Assembly: GCA_030424845.1 (NCBI GenBank) | Contig: JAUHWC010000001.1 | Location: forward strand, 310,001 to 374,000 | Source: Alphaproteobacteria bacterium | GTDB taxonomy: Bacteria; Pseudomonadota; Alphaproteobacteria; Sphingomonadales; Sphingomonadaceae | DNA: 64,000 nucleotides | Reading direction: 5' to 3' | Shown: piece after piece, positions 1 through 8,724 of the stretch | How positions within the stretch are numbered: position 1 is the first letter of the stretch | Layout of the letters: every line of letters begins with the position of its first letter | The notes under the pieces: generated by a model | Seen by the model: only the letters and a program-made list of their open reading frames with translations | Database searches by the model: none | What the model was told of the DNA's origin: nothing | Program-made: the position numbers and the translations under genes

Positions 1-1775
1 AGTTCCCCGGCAACGCCCGATTGCAGCAATTCGGCAAAACCGCCGATGGAAGTGAGCGGCGTGCGGAATTCATAGGACATGTTGGCAAGGAAGCGCGTTT
101 TCACGGCATCGGCTTCCTCCAGCGCGGCCGCGCGTTCGCGCAAGGCGGCCTCGGCCTTGGTGGAATCGGTGACGTCGAGGATCGTCAGCAAGCCGTTGCC
201 ATCGGGCAGCGGCACACCGGCGAATTCCAGCGTGCGCCCGTCAGACAGCAGTACGCGCCCGCCCACCTGCTTGCGATCCAGCATGGCGGCGCGCACCACC
301 TCGCCGATGGCGGCACGCTGGCCCGGGCGCGCAAGGACCTGCATGATCCGGTCCAACAGCTTGTCGACATGGGGATGCTGGTCGAGGAATTCCTCCTCGA
401 TCCCCCAGATCTGCGAAAAACGGCGGTTCCACAGCTGCATCCGTCCATCCGGCGCGAACACCGCAAGCGATTCGAACAGGCTGTCGAAAGTGGCGGTGCG
501 GGTGCGCAGCAGCGTGTCCCGCGTGGCGGACAGGGCAAGCTGTTCGGAACGGTCCTCGGCCACCATCACCAGCCCGCCATCGGGCATGGGCTGGGCAACC
601 ACGCGCAGATGGGTGCCGTCAGACAGGGTCCAGGCATCCTCCTGCGGCGCGCTTGTCCGGAACCATGCGCCCAACTGCTGGCGGAACTCGGGGAAATCGC
701 GCACCTCGGGAAGGCGCCCCTTGTCCCTCGCCATGTCCAGGAAACGGTCGAAAGCAGGCGGATCGACCTGCACCGTGGCCGGAAGGGCGAAGATGCGCAG
801 GAATGGCTGGTTTGCAAAGGTCAGGCGGCGTTCCTCGTCGAACTGCGCGACACCCACCGAAAGCTGGTCCAGCATGGAACGCTGCGCTTCGCGGAAAGCG
901 CGGAAGGCGCGCGCCTGCTCTTCCATCTCCTCGATATCGATGGCGTACCCCGCCACCCCTTCCTCGCCCAGCGGAAGGTCGCTGACCCGCAAGGTGCGCC
1001 GCTGGTTGCCGATCGTTGCCTGCACGATTCGCTCGACAGGGGTGTTCCTGCCGCGGGACTGTTCGGCAACCTGCCCCGCGGTCAGCCCGTCCACCGTCTC
1101 GATCAGCTCGATCTGCTGCTCGACCACGCTATCCGCATCCTCGGCTTCCACCGCCTTGACGTAGGCGCTGTTGACCAGGCGCAGCTGCATGTCCGGCCCG
1201 CGGAACCACATGGGCATGGGCGCGGCCTCGATCAGGCCGATCAGCGCCGCGAAATCATTGCGCGCGCGTGCCGTCTCGGCCCGCAAGCTCGAAAGCTCGC
1301 CCTGGCTCTCGGAAAAATCGAACCACCACAATTGCGCCGAGCCCGGCGGGGCAACCAGCGGGTCTGCCTGCTGGCCGCGCAGGGCCAGGCTCTTTTCCGA
1401 ACCGCGCGGGGTAATGGCCATGCGGAAAGGAGCCGCCGTCTTGTGCGTGCGGCGCACGTTTTCCATCAGTTCGGCAAGGTCTTCCGCGGTCAGGCCCGCT
1501 TCGCCGGTATCGAATTCTGACAGGAAGCCCGGCATGCGCGGCAGGCCCAGCCAGTTGGCCAGCCTGTCCGGGCCCTCTACCTTGCCATCACCCCGCACGA
1601 GCATGGGAATGGCCGGCGATTCATCGATCATCCGGCTCAATCGCTTGGCTGCCGAATGCGCGGCCCGCGCCTTGCGCGCCCGGCGCTGGGCAGAGATCAC
1701 CACCCAGACAGCACCAAAGGTCCATGCTGCCAGCAGCAGGCCGATCAGAACCAATCCGGACGGGGTCATTTCCAT
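1..1775 (-). CDS. divL: DivL-type PAS sensor pseudo-histidine kinase (3' end outside window)
   Basis: About 591 N-terminal residues are visible; the rest runs off the left edge. It starts with a short periplasmic or cytoplasmic tip and one transmembrane segment (about residues 6-24), followed by several PAS-like regions (about 150-540) and then the dimerisation helix. The H-box reads NMSYEFRTPLTS, so the residue that is normally the phosphorylated His is Tyr568 (codon at 72-74). This is the hallmark of Caulobacter DivL (Tyr550), a PAS-rich pseudokinase that controls CckA and so CtrA in the alphaproteobacterial cell cycle. Position just downstream of ahcY also fits the DivL neighbourhood I recall from other alphaproteobacteria. 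The start at 1775 has no strong ribosome-binding site; an ATG two codons in (1769) is possible. The catalytic ATPase domain cannot be seen. Confidence 0.8.
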   Translation of the reverse strand, partial: MEMTPSGLVLIGLLLAAWTFGAVWVVISAQRRARKARAAHSAAKRLSRMIDESPAIPMLVRGDGKVEGPDRLANWLGLPRMPGFLSEFDTGEAGLTAEDLAELMENVRRTHKTAAPFRMAITPRGSEKSLALRGQQADPLVAPPGSAQLWWFDFSESQGELSSLRAETARARNDFAALIGLIEAAPMPMWFRGPDMQLRLVNSAYVKAVEAEDADSVVEQQIELIETVDGLTAGQVAEQSRGRNTPVERIVQATIGNQRRTLRVSDLPLGEEGVAGYAIDIEEMEEQARAFRAFREAQRSMLDQLSVGVAQFDEERRLTFANQPFLRIFALPATVQVDPPAFDRFLDMARDKGRLPEVRDFPEFRQQLGAWFRTSAPQEDAWTLSDGTHLRVVAQPMPDGGLVMVAEDRSEQLALSATRDTLLRTRTATFDSLFESLAVFAPDGRMQLWNRRFSQIWGIEEEFLDQHPHVDKLLDRIMQVLARPGQRAAIGEVVRAAMLDRKQVGGRVLLSDGRTLEFAGVPLPDGNGLLTILDVTDSTKAEAALRERAAALEEADAVKTRFLANMSYEFRTPLTSIGGFAELLQSGVAGE

Positions 1776-1819
1776 AGGCAGATTGCTATGTGCGCTCCAT
1801 CATCGATGCAATGGCAAAC

Positions 1820-1851
1820 GGGCGGACCTCCACGCCTGTGGAAGCCCGCCC
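1820..1851 (-). terminator. Rho-independent terminator downstream of ahcY
   Basis: Read on the minus strand, GGGCGG-GC-TTCCAC pairs with GTGGAG-GT-CCGCCC around an AGGC loop, followed by a short T run (GTTT). It lies in the 103-base gap between the ahcY stop and the divL start, so it probably limits read-through into divL. Confidence 0.5.
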
Positions 1852-1878
1852 GCCGTATTAATCAGCAATGACCGTCAA

Positions 1879-3291
1879 TCAGTAACGATAATGCTCCGGC
1901 TTGAACGGGCCTTCCACCGGCACGCCGATGTAGTCAGCCTGCTTCTGCGTCAGCTTGGTAAGCGATACGCCCAGTTTTTCGAGATGCAGTGCCGCCACCT
2001 TCTCGTCGAGGTGCTTGGGAAGGACGTACACGTCGTTCTCGTACTTCTCTGGCGTGTTGTAGAGCTCGATCTGCGCCAGCACCTGGTTGGTGAAGGAACA
2101 GCTCATCACGAAGCTGGGATGGCCGGTGGCGCAGCCCAGGTTCACCAGGCGGCCCTTGGCCAGCACGATGATCTGCTTGCCATCGGGGAAGGTCACAAGG
2201 TCGGTACCCGGCTTGATTTCCTTCCAGTCGTAATTGTCGAGTGCACCGATCTGGATCTCGCTATCGAAGTGGCCGATGTTGCAGACAATGCTCATCGGCT
2301 TCATCGCCTTCATGTGCTCGGCGGTGATCACGTCCTCGTTGCCGGTGGTGGTCACGAAGATATCGCAACGCTTCACGGCTTCTTCCATGGTGACGACTTC
2401 ATAGCCTTCCATCGCCGCCTGCAAGGCGCAGATCGGGTCGATTTCGGTAACCATGACGCGCGCGCCGCCATTGCGGAGCGAGTCGGCAGAGCCCTTGCCC
2501 ACGTCACCGAAACCGGCGACGCAAGCAACCTTGCCCGCCAGCATCACGTCCGTGGCGCGGCGGATCGCGTCAACCAGCGATTCCTTGCAGCCATAGAGGT
2601 TGTCGAACTTCGACTTGGTGACTGAGTCGTTCACGTTGATCGCCGGGAACGGCAGCTTGCCGGCCTTGGCGAGGCTGTAGAGACGGTGGACACCCGTGGT
2701 CGTCTCCTCGGACACGCCCTTGATGTTCTTCACGGTCTCGGTGAGGTAGCCCGGCTTGCGCTTGATGAATTCCTTCAGCGCACGCTGCATCTCGATCTCT
2801 TCGGCGTTCTGCGGCTCCGGCATGGTCTCGCCAGCCTCGATCCGTGCGCCCCACAGGGCGAACATGGTGGCATCGCCGCCATCGTCGAGGATCATGTTCG
2901 CGGTCTGGCCATTGCCATCGTCCCAGTCGAAGATCCTGCCGACATAGTCCCAGTACTCGGCCAGGCTCTCGCCCTTCACGGCGAACACCGGGATGCCCTG
3001 GTCGGCGATCGCGGCAGCGGCGTGATCCTGCGTCGAGAAGATGTTGCAGGTTGCCCAGCGCACTTCAGCGCCAAGCGCCACGAGCGTCTCGATCAGCACG
3101 GCAGTCTGGATCGTCATGTGCAGCGATCCGGTGATGCGCGCACCCTTGAGGGGCTGCGAAGCGCCATACTCCTCTCGCGTGGCCATCAGGCCGGGCATCT
3201 CGGTTTCGGCAATGGCGATCTCGTCCCGGCCATATTCAGCCAGGCTGATGTCCTTGACGATGTAATCCTTGTCGGCAGCGGCAGTGGCCAC
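1879..3291 (-). CDS. ahcY: Adenosylhomocysteinase (S-adenosyl-L-homocysteine hydrolase)
   Basis: Hydrolyses S-adenosylhomocysteine to adenosine and homocysteine, removing the inhibitory by-product of SAM-dependent methylation in the cytoplasm. The protein is 470 residues, the usual size of the bacterial long form, and ends in the canonical PEHYRY tail that reaches the partner subunit's NAD site. The NAD-binding glycine motif appears as [10 protein letters not shown], with the conserved [11 protein letters not shown] just before it. A GTG at 3291 was chosen as start because GGAGAA sits 6 bases upstream and it gives the normal N-terminus ([14 protein letters not shown]). An in-frame extension to 3390 lacks family similarity. 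A hairpin terminator follows at 1820-1851. Confidence 0.97.
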   Translation of the reverse strand: MATAAADKDYIVKDISLAEYGRDEIAIAETEMPGLMATREEYGASQPLKGARITGSLHMTIQTAVLIETLVALGAEVRWATCNIFSTQDHAAAAIADQGIPVFAVKGESLAEYWDYVGRIFDWDDGNGQTANMILDDGGDATMFALWGARIEAGETMPEPQNAEEIEMQRALKEFIKRKPGYLTETVKNIKGVSEETTTGVHRLYSLAKAGKLPFPAINVNDSVTKSKFDNLYGCKESLVDAIRRATDVMLAGKVACVAGFGDVGKGSADSLRNGGARVMVTEIDPICALQAAMEGYEVVTMEEAVKRCDIFVTTTGNEDVITAEHMKAMKPMSIVCNIGHFDSEIQIGALDNYDWKEIKPGTDLVTFPDGKQIIVLAKGRLVNLGCATGHPSFVMSCSFTNQVLAQIELYNTPEKYENDVYVLPKHLDEKVAALHLEKLGVSLTKLTQKQADYIGVPVEGPFKPEHYRY

Positions 3292-3439
3292 GTACACTTC
3301 TCCTGTCGTTAAGCGGGGTGAAGCGTCGCCGGGGCTCCATGCAACGCGTTTTCTTCGCAGTTGCACATAGAAGGCATGGCCTCTCGCCACAAGCCCCCGT
3401 TACAGGGCCAATGGACCGTGGTTGGCCGGCGTTTGCAGC

Positions 3440-3916
3440 CTATTCGGTGTAGCGCGCTACCAACGTAACCGCGCCGCGAGCGGGTCGATCCTCGAGCATT
3501 TCCCGAGCGGCCACGAGCAATTCGCTGCGGCTGTCGGTTGCCGCAAGGCGGCTGGTTGCCGCGCGCAGATCGCTGCATTCAAGCCATGGATGGCCTTGGC
3601 CGTAGCGGTTCGCCATGCCGGTACTGAGCTGGTCGAGATGCCGCCCTGCCCGGCTTTCGCCGTGCCGCAGTGAATAATAGGCATGCAGTTCGCGTCCGGC
3701 AGAGTTCATCGTGGCAAGATGTCGCGACGAGAAGCGGCGGTACTCCGGCTGGAAATCGTCCTGCCCGTGGCGGCAGCGCAGCGAAGTGACCATCAGCATG
3801 ATATCCAGGCAGCGCAGCAGTTCCGCCTCGCCTGCCGCAAATTGCGCGCTGGCAGGTGCGCTGCACACCATTGCAGCCGCAGCCAGAACGACAGCCAGTT
3901 TTCCTTATAACCCCAT
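3440..3916 (-). pseudogene. Conserved secreted protein near ahcY, interrupted by a stop at codon 4
   Basis: ATG at 3916 has a good ribosome-binding site (GGGAG, 6 bases away) but is followed by two codons and TAA (3905-3907). The same frame then continues without interruption: GKLAVVLAAAAMVCSAPASA is a textbook signal peptide, and about 130 residues follow (VTSLRCRHGQDDF, MANRYGQGHPWLEC, paired Cys) down to the stop at 3440. The first ATG after the stop is 3871, inside the signal peptide, so it would not give a secreted product. The body resembles a small sphingomonad family found next to ahcY, from recollection only; its function is unknown. Either a nonsense mutation or a sequence error is likely. 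Confidence 0.6.
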
Positions 3917-4101
3917 GATTTGTCTCCCGTCCTTGCAGCCGGATTCCCCGACGCCGAAACTGGCGGCAAGTGCTTGACGAGAGCTTCCCGATCGCGATTG
4001 AGGCCGATTTAACCATCCGCGCCAGCAGCTGACCTCTTGCGACTTTTTGCAAGCGGCCTATGTCCATTATCCACGGAGGGGAGACAGGAGGATTATCCCA
4101 C

Positions 4102-4581
4102 ATGACGATTTCCAAAGGTGACAAGCTGCCTGATGTAACGCTGGTGAAAGCCACGGCAGATGGCCCCGACAAGGTGCAGAGTGCAGACTTCTTCGCCGGC
4201 AAGAAGGTGGCACTGTTCTCCGTGCCCGGCGCATTCACGCCCACCTGTTCCGCCAAGCACCTGCCCGGCTATGTCGAGAAGGCTGCGGAACTCAAGGCCA
4301 AGGGCGTTGACGAGATCGCCTGCACGGCGGTGAACGATGCCTTCGTGATGGGCGCATGGAACGATGCGGCCGGCTCGGCAGACATCACCATGCTGGCAGA
4401 CGGCAATGGCGATTTTGCGGAAGCCGTAGGCCTGACGATGGACGGCAGCGGCTTCGGCATGGGCAAGCGCGGCCAGCGCTTCTCGATGATCGTGGATGAC
4501 GGCGTGGTGACCGAACTGAACGTGGAAGAACCCGGCCAGTTCAAGGTATCCAGCGCCGAACACATGCTCGGCCAGCTTTAA
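4102..4581 (+). CDS. Peroxiredoxin, Prx5/AhpE-like
   Basis: Thiol peroxidase of 159 residues that reduces hydrogen peroxide and organic hydroperoxides. The peroxidatic cysteine is Cys49 in the motif PGAFTPTCS, typical of the Prx5 subfamily, and MGKRGQRFSMIVDDG in the C-terminal half is also characteristic. No obvious signal peptide, so cytoplasmic. ATG 4102 is chosen over an in-frame ATG at 4060 because a strong AGGAGG lies just upstream of 4102 and the family N-terminus (MTISKGDKLPDVTL) begins there. It stands alone, with a strong bidirectional terminator after it. Confidence 0.93.
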   Translation: MTISKGDKLPDVTLVKATADGPDKVQSADFFAGKKVALFSVPGAFTPTCSAKHLPGYVEKAAELKAKGVDEIACTAVNDAFVMGAWNDAAGSADITMLADGNGDFAEAVGLTMDGSGFGMGKRGQRFSMIVDDGVVTELNVEEPGQFKVSSAEHMLGQL

Positions 4582-4599
4582 GCGGCGATACGCAAGACC

Positions 4600-4649
4600 A
4601 ACAGAAAGGGGCGCACTGCCGGCAGATGGCAGTGCGCCCCTTTTCTGTT
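4600..4649. terminator. Strong bidirectional terminator between convergent genes
   Basis: AACAGAAAGGGGCGCACTGCC (4600-4620, with a 7-base loop) pairs almost perfectly with 4628-4649, giving an approximately 21-bp stem flanked by A and T runs on the two sides. It separates the plus-strand peroxiredoxin from the minus-strand YbjN-like gene. Confidence 0.85.
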
Positions 4650-4665
4650 CAGTCCCGAGACAGGC

Positions 4666-5151
4666 TCAATAGCCGCCGAATTCGCCGCACAGTGCCTCGA
4701 ACACGCGCAGGTTCGTCAGCAGGTTGTCCCAGGCGATGCCGTGATCGAGGATCAGGTAGCGTCAGACATACATGTTGTTGTCATCCAGCCCGGCGGAGAT
4801 CGCTGCGCGACCCCAGTCGAATTGCTGCGTGGCGGCCTGCGCCTGCGCAATGCTGGTGTCCTCGTTGCGGGTGAAATAGGCAATCAGGCTGAGGCCGGTG
4901 CAGCCATCGGTATCGTTGCAATTGAACTCTGCCGAGGCGACGACACCGTTCGAAAAATCGATCCGCATTGCCGGATCGCCGTCTTCCAGCGCGTCAACCA
5001 TTGTCGCGCTGCCACCGATTTCGGTCATTGCACGCTCAAGATCCTGCGTGGTGACGGATTTCAGGATGCGTCCGGATTGCGCCTGTGCCGCCGTGGGCAA
5101 CGCCATTCCAGCCACCGTGGCGCATGCCAGCGCGAGCGCGATCCGTTTCAT
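4666..5151 (-). pseudogene. YbjN-like secreted protein with an in-frame TGA
   Basis: The first 129 residues (stop TGA at 4762-4764) begin with a signal peptide (MKRIALALACATVAG...AQAQ) and continue with a YbjN-domain-like core (GCTGLSLIAYFTRNED). Directly after the TGA the same frame goes on for 31 codons, RYLILDHGIAWDNLLTNLRV followed by FEALCGEFGGY, to a TGA at 4666. That continuation is the usual C-terminal end of this family, so the gene appears to have one nonsense codon, and the truncated product would lack its last quarter. The ATG at 5151 follows GGGGGAATGATTG and is preferred over the adjacent TTG. YbjN-like proteins are of unclear function; some act in envelope stress or motility. 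Confidence 0.65.
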
Positions 5152-5238
5152 CAATCATTCCCCCGATTATTCTTCAGTTCTCGAGGCTAGCGCCCCAATC
5201 CTGCCGCACAAGCGGTTTCTGGCCCAAGCCTGGCCGGC

Positions 5239-6531
5239 CTAATCGCCCCATTCCACATTCACGCCCAGGCTATCGATATTGGGCACGAAATTGGGATGCG
5301 CCCGCTTGATCGGATCCGCATCGAGGATCTTGCTTTCGCCTTCGATGCTGGCGGCCACCATCAGCAAGGCAATTGCCACACGGATGATGTAGGGGCTGGT
5401 CACCGTGGCCGGCACCAGCTTGCTGCCGCCGAAAGTGATCAGCCGGTGCGGATCGCACAGCAGCGTATGCGCGCCGAACAGCGACAGTTCGGTGTGCCAG
5501 GTGAGGCCGCCTTCATAGACCTTGTTCCAGAACATCGTCTGCCCCTTGGCCTTCACGCCAAGCGCGATGAAGATCGGCAGCAGGTCCGCCGGGATATAGG
5601 GCCAGGGCGCTGCCTCGACCTTGGTGGTGATGTGGCTGGTGAAGTTCTGCTGGACCACCAGCTCTTCCGGAGCATTGAGGCGCGACCAGCCATCGGCATG
5701 TTCGACATGCGCGCCGAACTTCTGGAAGGTCTGGTCGATCAGCATGAAGTTTTCAGGCTGCGAATTGCGGACCGAGATGTCACCCCCCGTGACCGCGGCC
5801 AGCGCGAGGAAGGTCGCCACCTCGTGGAAATCCTCCACGAAGGTATAGTCCGCCCCGCCCAGTTCCACATCGCCATCGACGGACACCATCGACGTGCCCT
5901 TGCCGCGGATGCGCGCGCCCATCAGTTCGAGGAAGGTGCACATTTCCTGTACATGCGGTTCGCATGCGGCGTTGACGATCTGGCTGGTGCCGGTGGCGGT
6001 CAGCGCGGAAATGATGAAGTTTTCCGTCGTGGTCACGCTGGCATATTCCAGCCACATGCGCGTGCCCTCGCCCTTGCCCTTCTTGCGGAAGACGATGTTC
6101 TTCCCTTCGTAGGAGACATCGGCACCGAAGGCCTTGAACACGGCGACATGCGGATCGATCTCGCGCGCGCCGAGCGTGCAGCCCTTGACCTCGTGCTCCA
6201 GCCGCGCTTCTCCCAGGCGGGCAAGCAGGCCCGGGATCATCATGATGCTGGCGCGCATGGCCTGGGGCAGCGTGGCACTGGCATTGGCTGCAATGGTGGA
6301 GTGGTCGATCTCCAGCACCTTGTTGGCCTTGTCCCAGATCACCGTGCTGCCCAGTTCGGTGAAGAAGGCGTGGATGCGCGATACGTCGGTTATCTCCGGG
6401 ACATTGCGCAAGGTAAGGGGCGCATCGGACAACAGCGTTGCGCACAGGACGGGCAACACGGCATTCTTGTTCGCCGAAGGATCGATCTTGCCACGCAGCT
6501 TCTGTCCGCCGCGCACATAGAGCGCTGTCAT
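5239..6531 (-). CDS. murA: UDP-N-acetylglucosamine 1-carboxyvinyltransferase (divergent MurA)
   Basis: EPSP-synthase-fold enzyme of 430 residues that transfers enolpyruvate to UDP-GlcNAc, the first committed step of peptidoglycan synthesis. The phosphoenolpyruvate-site KN pair is present (SANKNAVLP, near residue 22), as is the catalytic cysteine loop (GCTLGAREIDPH), though that loop differs from the common GARPVD form. The C-terminal half is noticeably diverged: the usual PGFPTD loop is WPYIPAD. It could therefore be a second MurA paralogue rather than the housekeeping copy. It is the last gene of the hemerythrin-PLD-folE-murA run, 39 bases after folE. Confidence 0.85.
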   Translation of the reverse strand: MTALYVRGGQKLRGKIDPSANKNAVLPVLCATLLSDAPLTLRNVPEITDVSRIHAFFTELGSTVIWDKANKVLEIDHSTIAANASATLPQAMRASIMMIPGLLARLGEARLEHEVKGCTLGAREIDPHVAVFKAFGADVSYEGKNIVFRKKGKGEGTRMWLEYASVTTTENFIISALTATGTSQIVNAACEPHVQEMCTFLELMGARIRGKGTSMVSVDGDVELGGADYTFVEDFHEVATFLALAAVTGGDISVRNSQPENFMLIDQTFQKFGAHVEHADGWSRLNAPEELVVQQNFTSHITTKVEAAPWPYIPADLLPIFIALGVKAKGQTMFWNKVYEGGLTWHTELSLFGAHTLLCDPHRLITFGGSKLVPATVTSPYIIRVAIALLMVAASIEGESKILDADPIKRAHPNFVPNIDSLGVNVEWGD

Positions 6532-6570
6532 TCCAAACCTTTCACATCCTCGCGATGCCGGACGGCATCA

Positions 6571-7167
6571 TCAATAGCCCATCAGCTTGAGCACTTCCTC
6601 GCGGCTCTTGGAATCGCGCCGGAACAGGCCCATCACGCGGCTTGTTACCATGTTCACGCCCGGTGTGCGCACGCCGCGCGCCGTCATGCAGGCATGGCTT
6701 GCCTCGATCACCACGGCAACACCACGCGGCTCAAGGTGCGTCCAGATGCATTCGGCCACCTCGGCAGTCAGCCGTTCCTGGATCTGCAGGCGACGGGCAT
6801 AACCGTGCAGCACGCGCGCGAGCTTGGAAATGCCGACCACGCGATTGGTGGGAAGGTAGGCGATTGCCGCCTTGCCGATGATCGGTGCCATGTGGTGTTC
6901 GCAATGGCTCTGGAAGGGAATGTCCTTCAGCAGCACGATCTCGTCATAGCCGCCCACTTCCTCGAACACGCGGGAAAGATGGTGCGCAGGATCGTCGCCA
7001 TAGCCCTGGCAGTATTCCTTCCACGCACGGGCGACGCGAGCCGGCGTGTCCAGCAGGCCTTCGCGTGCCGGATCATCGCCTGACCAGCGGATCAGCGTGC
7101 GGATCGCTTCCTGAACATCCTCGGGGACCGGAAGCTTTCCGTCCGGACTATCCATGTCACAGCTCAT
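6571..7167 (-). CDS. folE: GTP cyclohydrolase I
   Basis: Converts GTP to 7,8-dihydroneopterin triphosphate, the first step of tetrahydrofolate synthesis. The 198-residue protein carries the zinc and substrate motif SHCEHHMAP, followed by KLARVLHGYARRLQIQERLT and the C-terminal SHACMTARGVRTPG that holds the third zinc ligand. The start ATG at 7167 overlaps the stop of the upstream phospholipase D-like gene as ATGA, indicating translational coupling. A longer in-frame reading up to 7536 is only the antisense-like overlap with that gene. Confidence 0.95.
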   Translation of the reverse strand: MSCDMDSPDGKLPVPEDVQEAIRTLIRWSGDDPAREGLLDTPARVARAWKEYCQGYGDDPAHHLSRVFEEVGGYDEIVLLKDIPFQSHCEHHMAPIIGKAAIAYLPTNRVVGISKLARVLHGYARRLQIQERLTAEVAECIWTHLEPRGVAVVIEASHACMTARGVRTPGVNMVTSRVMGLFRRDSKSREEVLKLMGY

Positions 7168-8702
7168 TGGGCCTGTCTTTTCCTTGTCAGCCTTGCCTTG
7201 GCCCTCGCCAATAGGCTTCCCGGACGAAAAAGGCCACGCTTTCGGGGCATAATTGCAAAAAGGTCTTCCGGGTCTTCCGGGTCGAGCATCTGGCGCATGG
7301 CCAGCTCCCCTTCCCATTCCCCGGGTTGCGGCGGGCGGAACGCGCGCAGGCGCCCTTTCCCCTGCGCGGCAAGAGCAGCAACCATCCCCGCCATCGACCC
7401 GTGCCGCTCCAGCAAGGCACCCACCTCCTCCTCGGCCAGTTCGCAGTGTTCGGCGAGCAGCGAATGGCGCAAGCGCCGGATCACCGGGGCAGCGCTTTCG
7501 TTCCCGGGCCGCTCTGCATCGATGAACACATCGCATTCGGTGTCCAGCCGCATCGAGCGGTTGTTGAAATTGGCAGAGCCCACGCGGATGATGCTGTCAT
7601 CCACCACCATCAGCTTGGCATGGACGTAGATCGGCGTCTCGCCGGCGTAGGGCACATAGAGGTGGAAGCGGTCATTCTTGTCCAGGGCACGAATGGCTTC
7701 GACCAGTTGGGCCCGCGCCGGATCCATTGCGGTAGCCTCCAGCCAGCCATCTCCGGTGCGGGAATGGACGATCACGATCTCGGGCGGATCGGGCTCTGCA
7801 AGCCGGGCCGCGATTGCCTCGCAAATGGTGCGTGAGGCGAAATACTGGTTCTCGGCATAGATGAAGTGCCTCGCCGCCGAGATGTGGCGCACGAAGAGCC
7901 GCTCGACCTCGTCGATCGCCGGCTCGCCATCATGGGGTGGACGGGACCGGGCGATGCCGATCTCCACGTCCTCGAAATCTGCAACAAGGTCGTCCGGCCA
8001 TGCAGAGCCTTCGCGGTGGCCGGCAGGCTCCAACGGCTTGCCGCCCGCCCGTTCCCAGCGGTGATGGCCATGGTCCGTCAGCGCCTCGGCAACCTCGCCT
8101 TCCATCATGAGCGAGATATCGTGCCAGGGACCGTAGCTTTCGCCACCGGGGGACCTGCGGCGATCGTCATGCTCAAGGTGGTCGCTGGTGTCCCAGCACC
8201 CGCTGGTCATGTCGATCCCGCCACAGACGGCAAAATTCCCGTCTATCAGGACCAGCTTCTGGTGATGGCTGCAGCCGACGGGGTGGACGTTGTCGAACTT
8301 GAAGTCGATCCTGCGTTGCGGCCACCAGCGCAACAGGTCCAGCAGCATCGCGCCGCGGGTGAAGAACTTGAACGTGCCCACGCCCCATTTGAGGATGCGG
8401 ATATCCAGCTGCCTGCGATTGCGGGCGAGCCAGTAGATGAAGCTGCCCAACCTGCGCGGATATTGCCTTCGCCACCCCTTCTGCCACCAGCGCCGCCCCT
8501 TGGACAGGTGGATGCGCGTGTCGAAATCCCACCCGATCAGCAGGACGCGATGTTCGGCCTTCAGCATCACCTGCTGGATCAGTTCGAAATAGGCCTCGCC
8601 GTCCACGACAAGGCTGGCGCGGCTGGCATGCGCATAACGCCAGACGCCGGGCTCAACGGATTGCTCCACCGGCCCGGCGCCTTCGGAATGTGATGCTGTC
8701 AA
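7164..8702 (-). CDS. Phospholipase D-like protein (two HKD motifs)
   Basis: A 512-residue member of the PLD/cardiolipin-synthase superfamily. Both catalytic HKD motifs are present: HHQKLVLID with CGGIDM around residue 150-165, and HAKLMVVDDSIIRVGSANFNNRSM around 375-400. No N-terminal membrane segments are evident, which argues against a classical ClsA cardiolipin synthase and favours a cytosolic or peripheral phosphodiesterase or transphosphatidylase. The start is a TTG at 8702 with GGAGGG 4 bases upstream. It overlaps folE by 4 bases and follows the hemerythrin gene by 22 bases, so it is likely co-transcribed with both. The substrate is not known from sequence. Confidence 0.87.
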   Translation of the reverse strand: MTASHSEGAGPVEQSVEPGVWRYAHASRASLVVDGEAYFELIQQVMLKAEHRVLLIGWDFDTRIHLSKGRRWWQKGWRRQYPRRLGSFIYWLARNRRQLDIRILKWGVGTFKFFTRGAMLLDLLRWWPQRRIDFKFDNVHPVGCSHHQKLVLIDGNFAVCGGIDMTSGCWDTSDHLEHDDRRRSPGGESYGPWHDISLMMEGEVAEALTDHGHHRWERAGGKPLEPAGHREGSAWPDDLVADFEDVEIGIARSRPPHDGEPAIDEVERLFVRHISAARHFIYAENQYFASRTICEAIAARLAEPDPPEIVIVHSRTGDGWLEATAMDPARAQLVEAIRALDKNDRFHLYVPYAGETPIYVHAKLMVVDDSIIRVGSANFNNRSMRLDTECDVFIDAERPGNESAAPVIRRLRHSLLAEHCELAEEEVGALLERHGSMAGMVAALAAQGKGRLRAFRPPQPGEWEGELAMRQMLDPEDPEDLFAIMPRKRGLFRPGSLLARAKARLTRKRQAQ

Positions 8703-8724
8703 ATATCCCTCCGGGGCTGGTGAC

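Noticed and set aside
21-2625. Long plus-strand open frames opposite divL and ahcY
   Set aside because: High-GC antisense shadows; the minus-strand frames carry recognisable proteins.
3292-3420. SAH riboswitch upstream of ahcY
   Set aside because: Some consensus-like pieces (GCGTTGC, CTTCACC) occur, but I could not build the required stems and pseudoknot; a covariance search would be needed.
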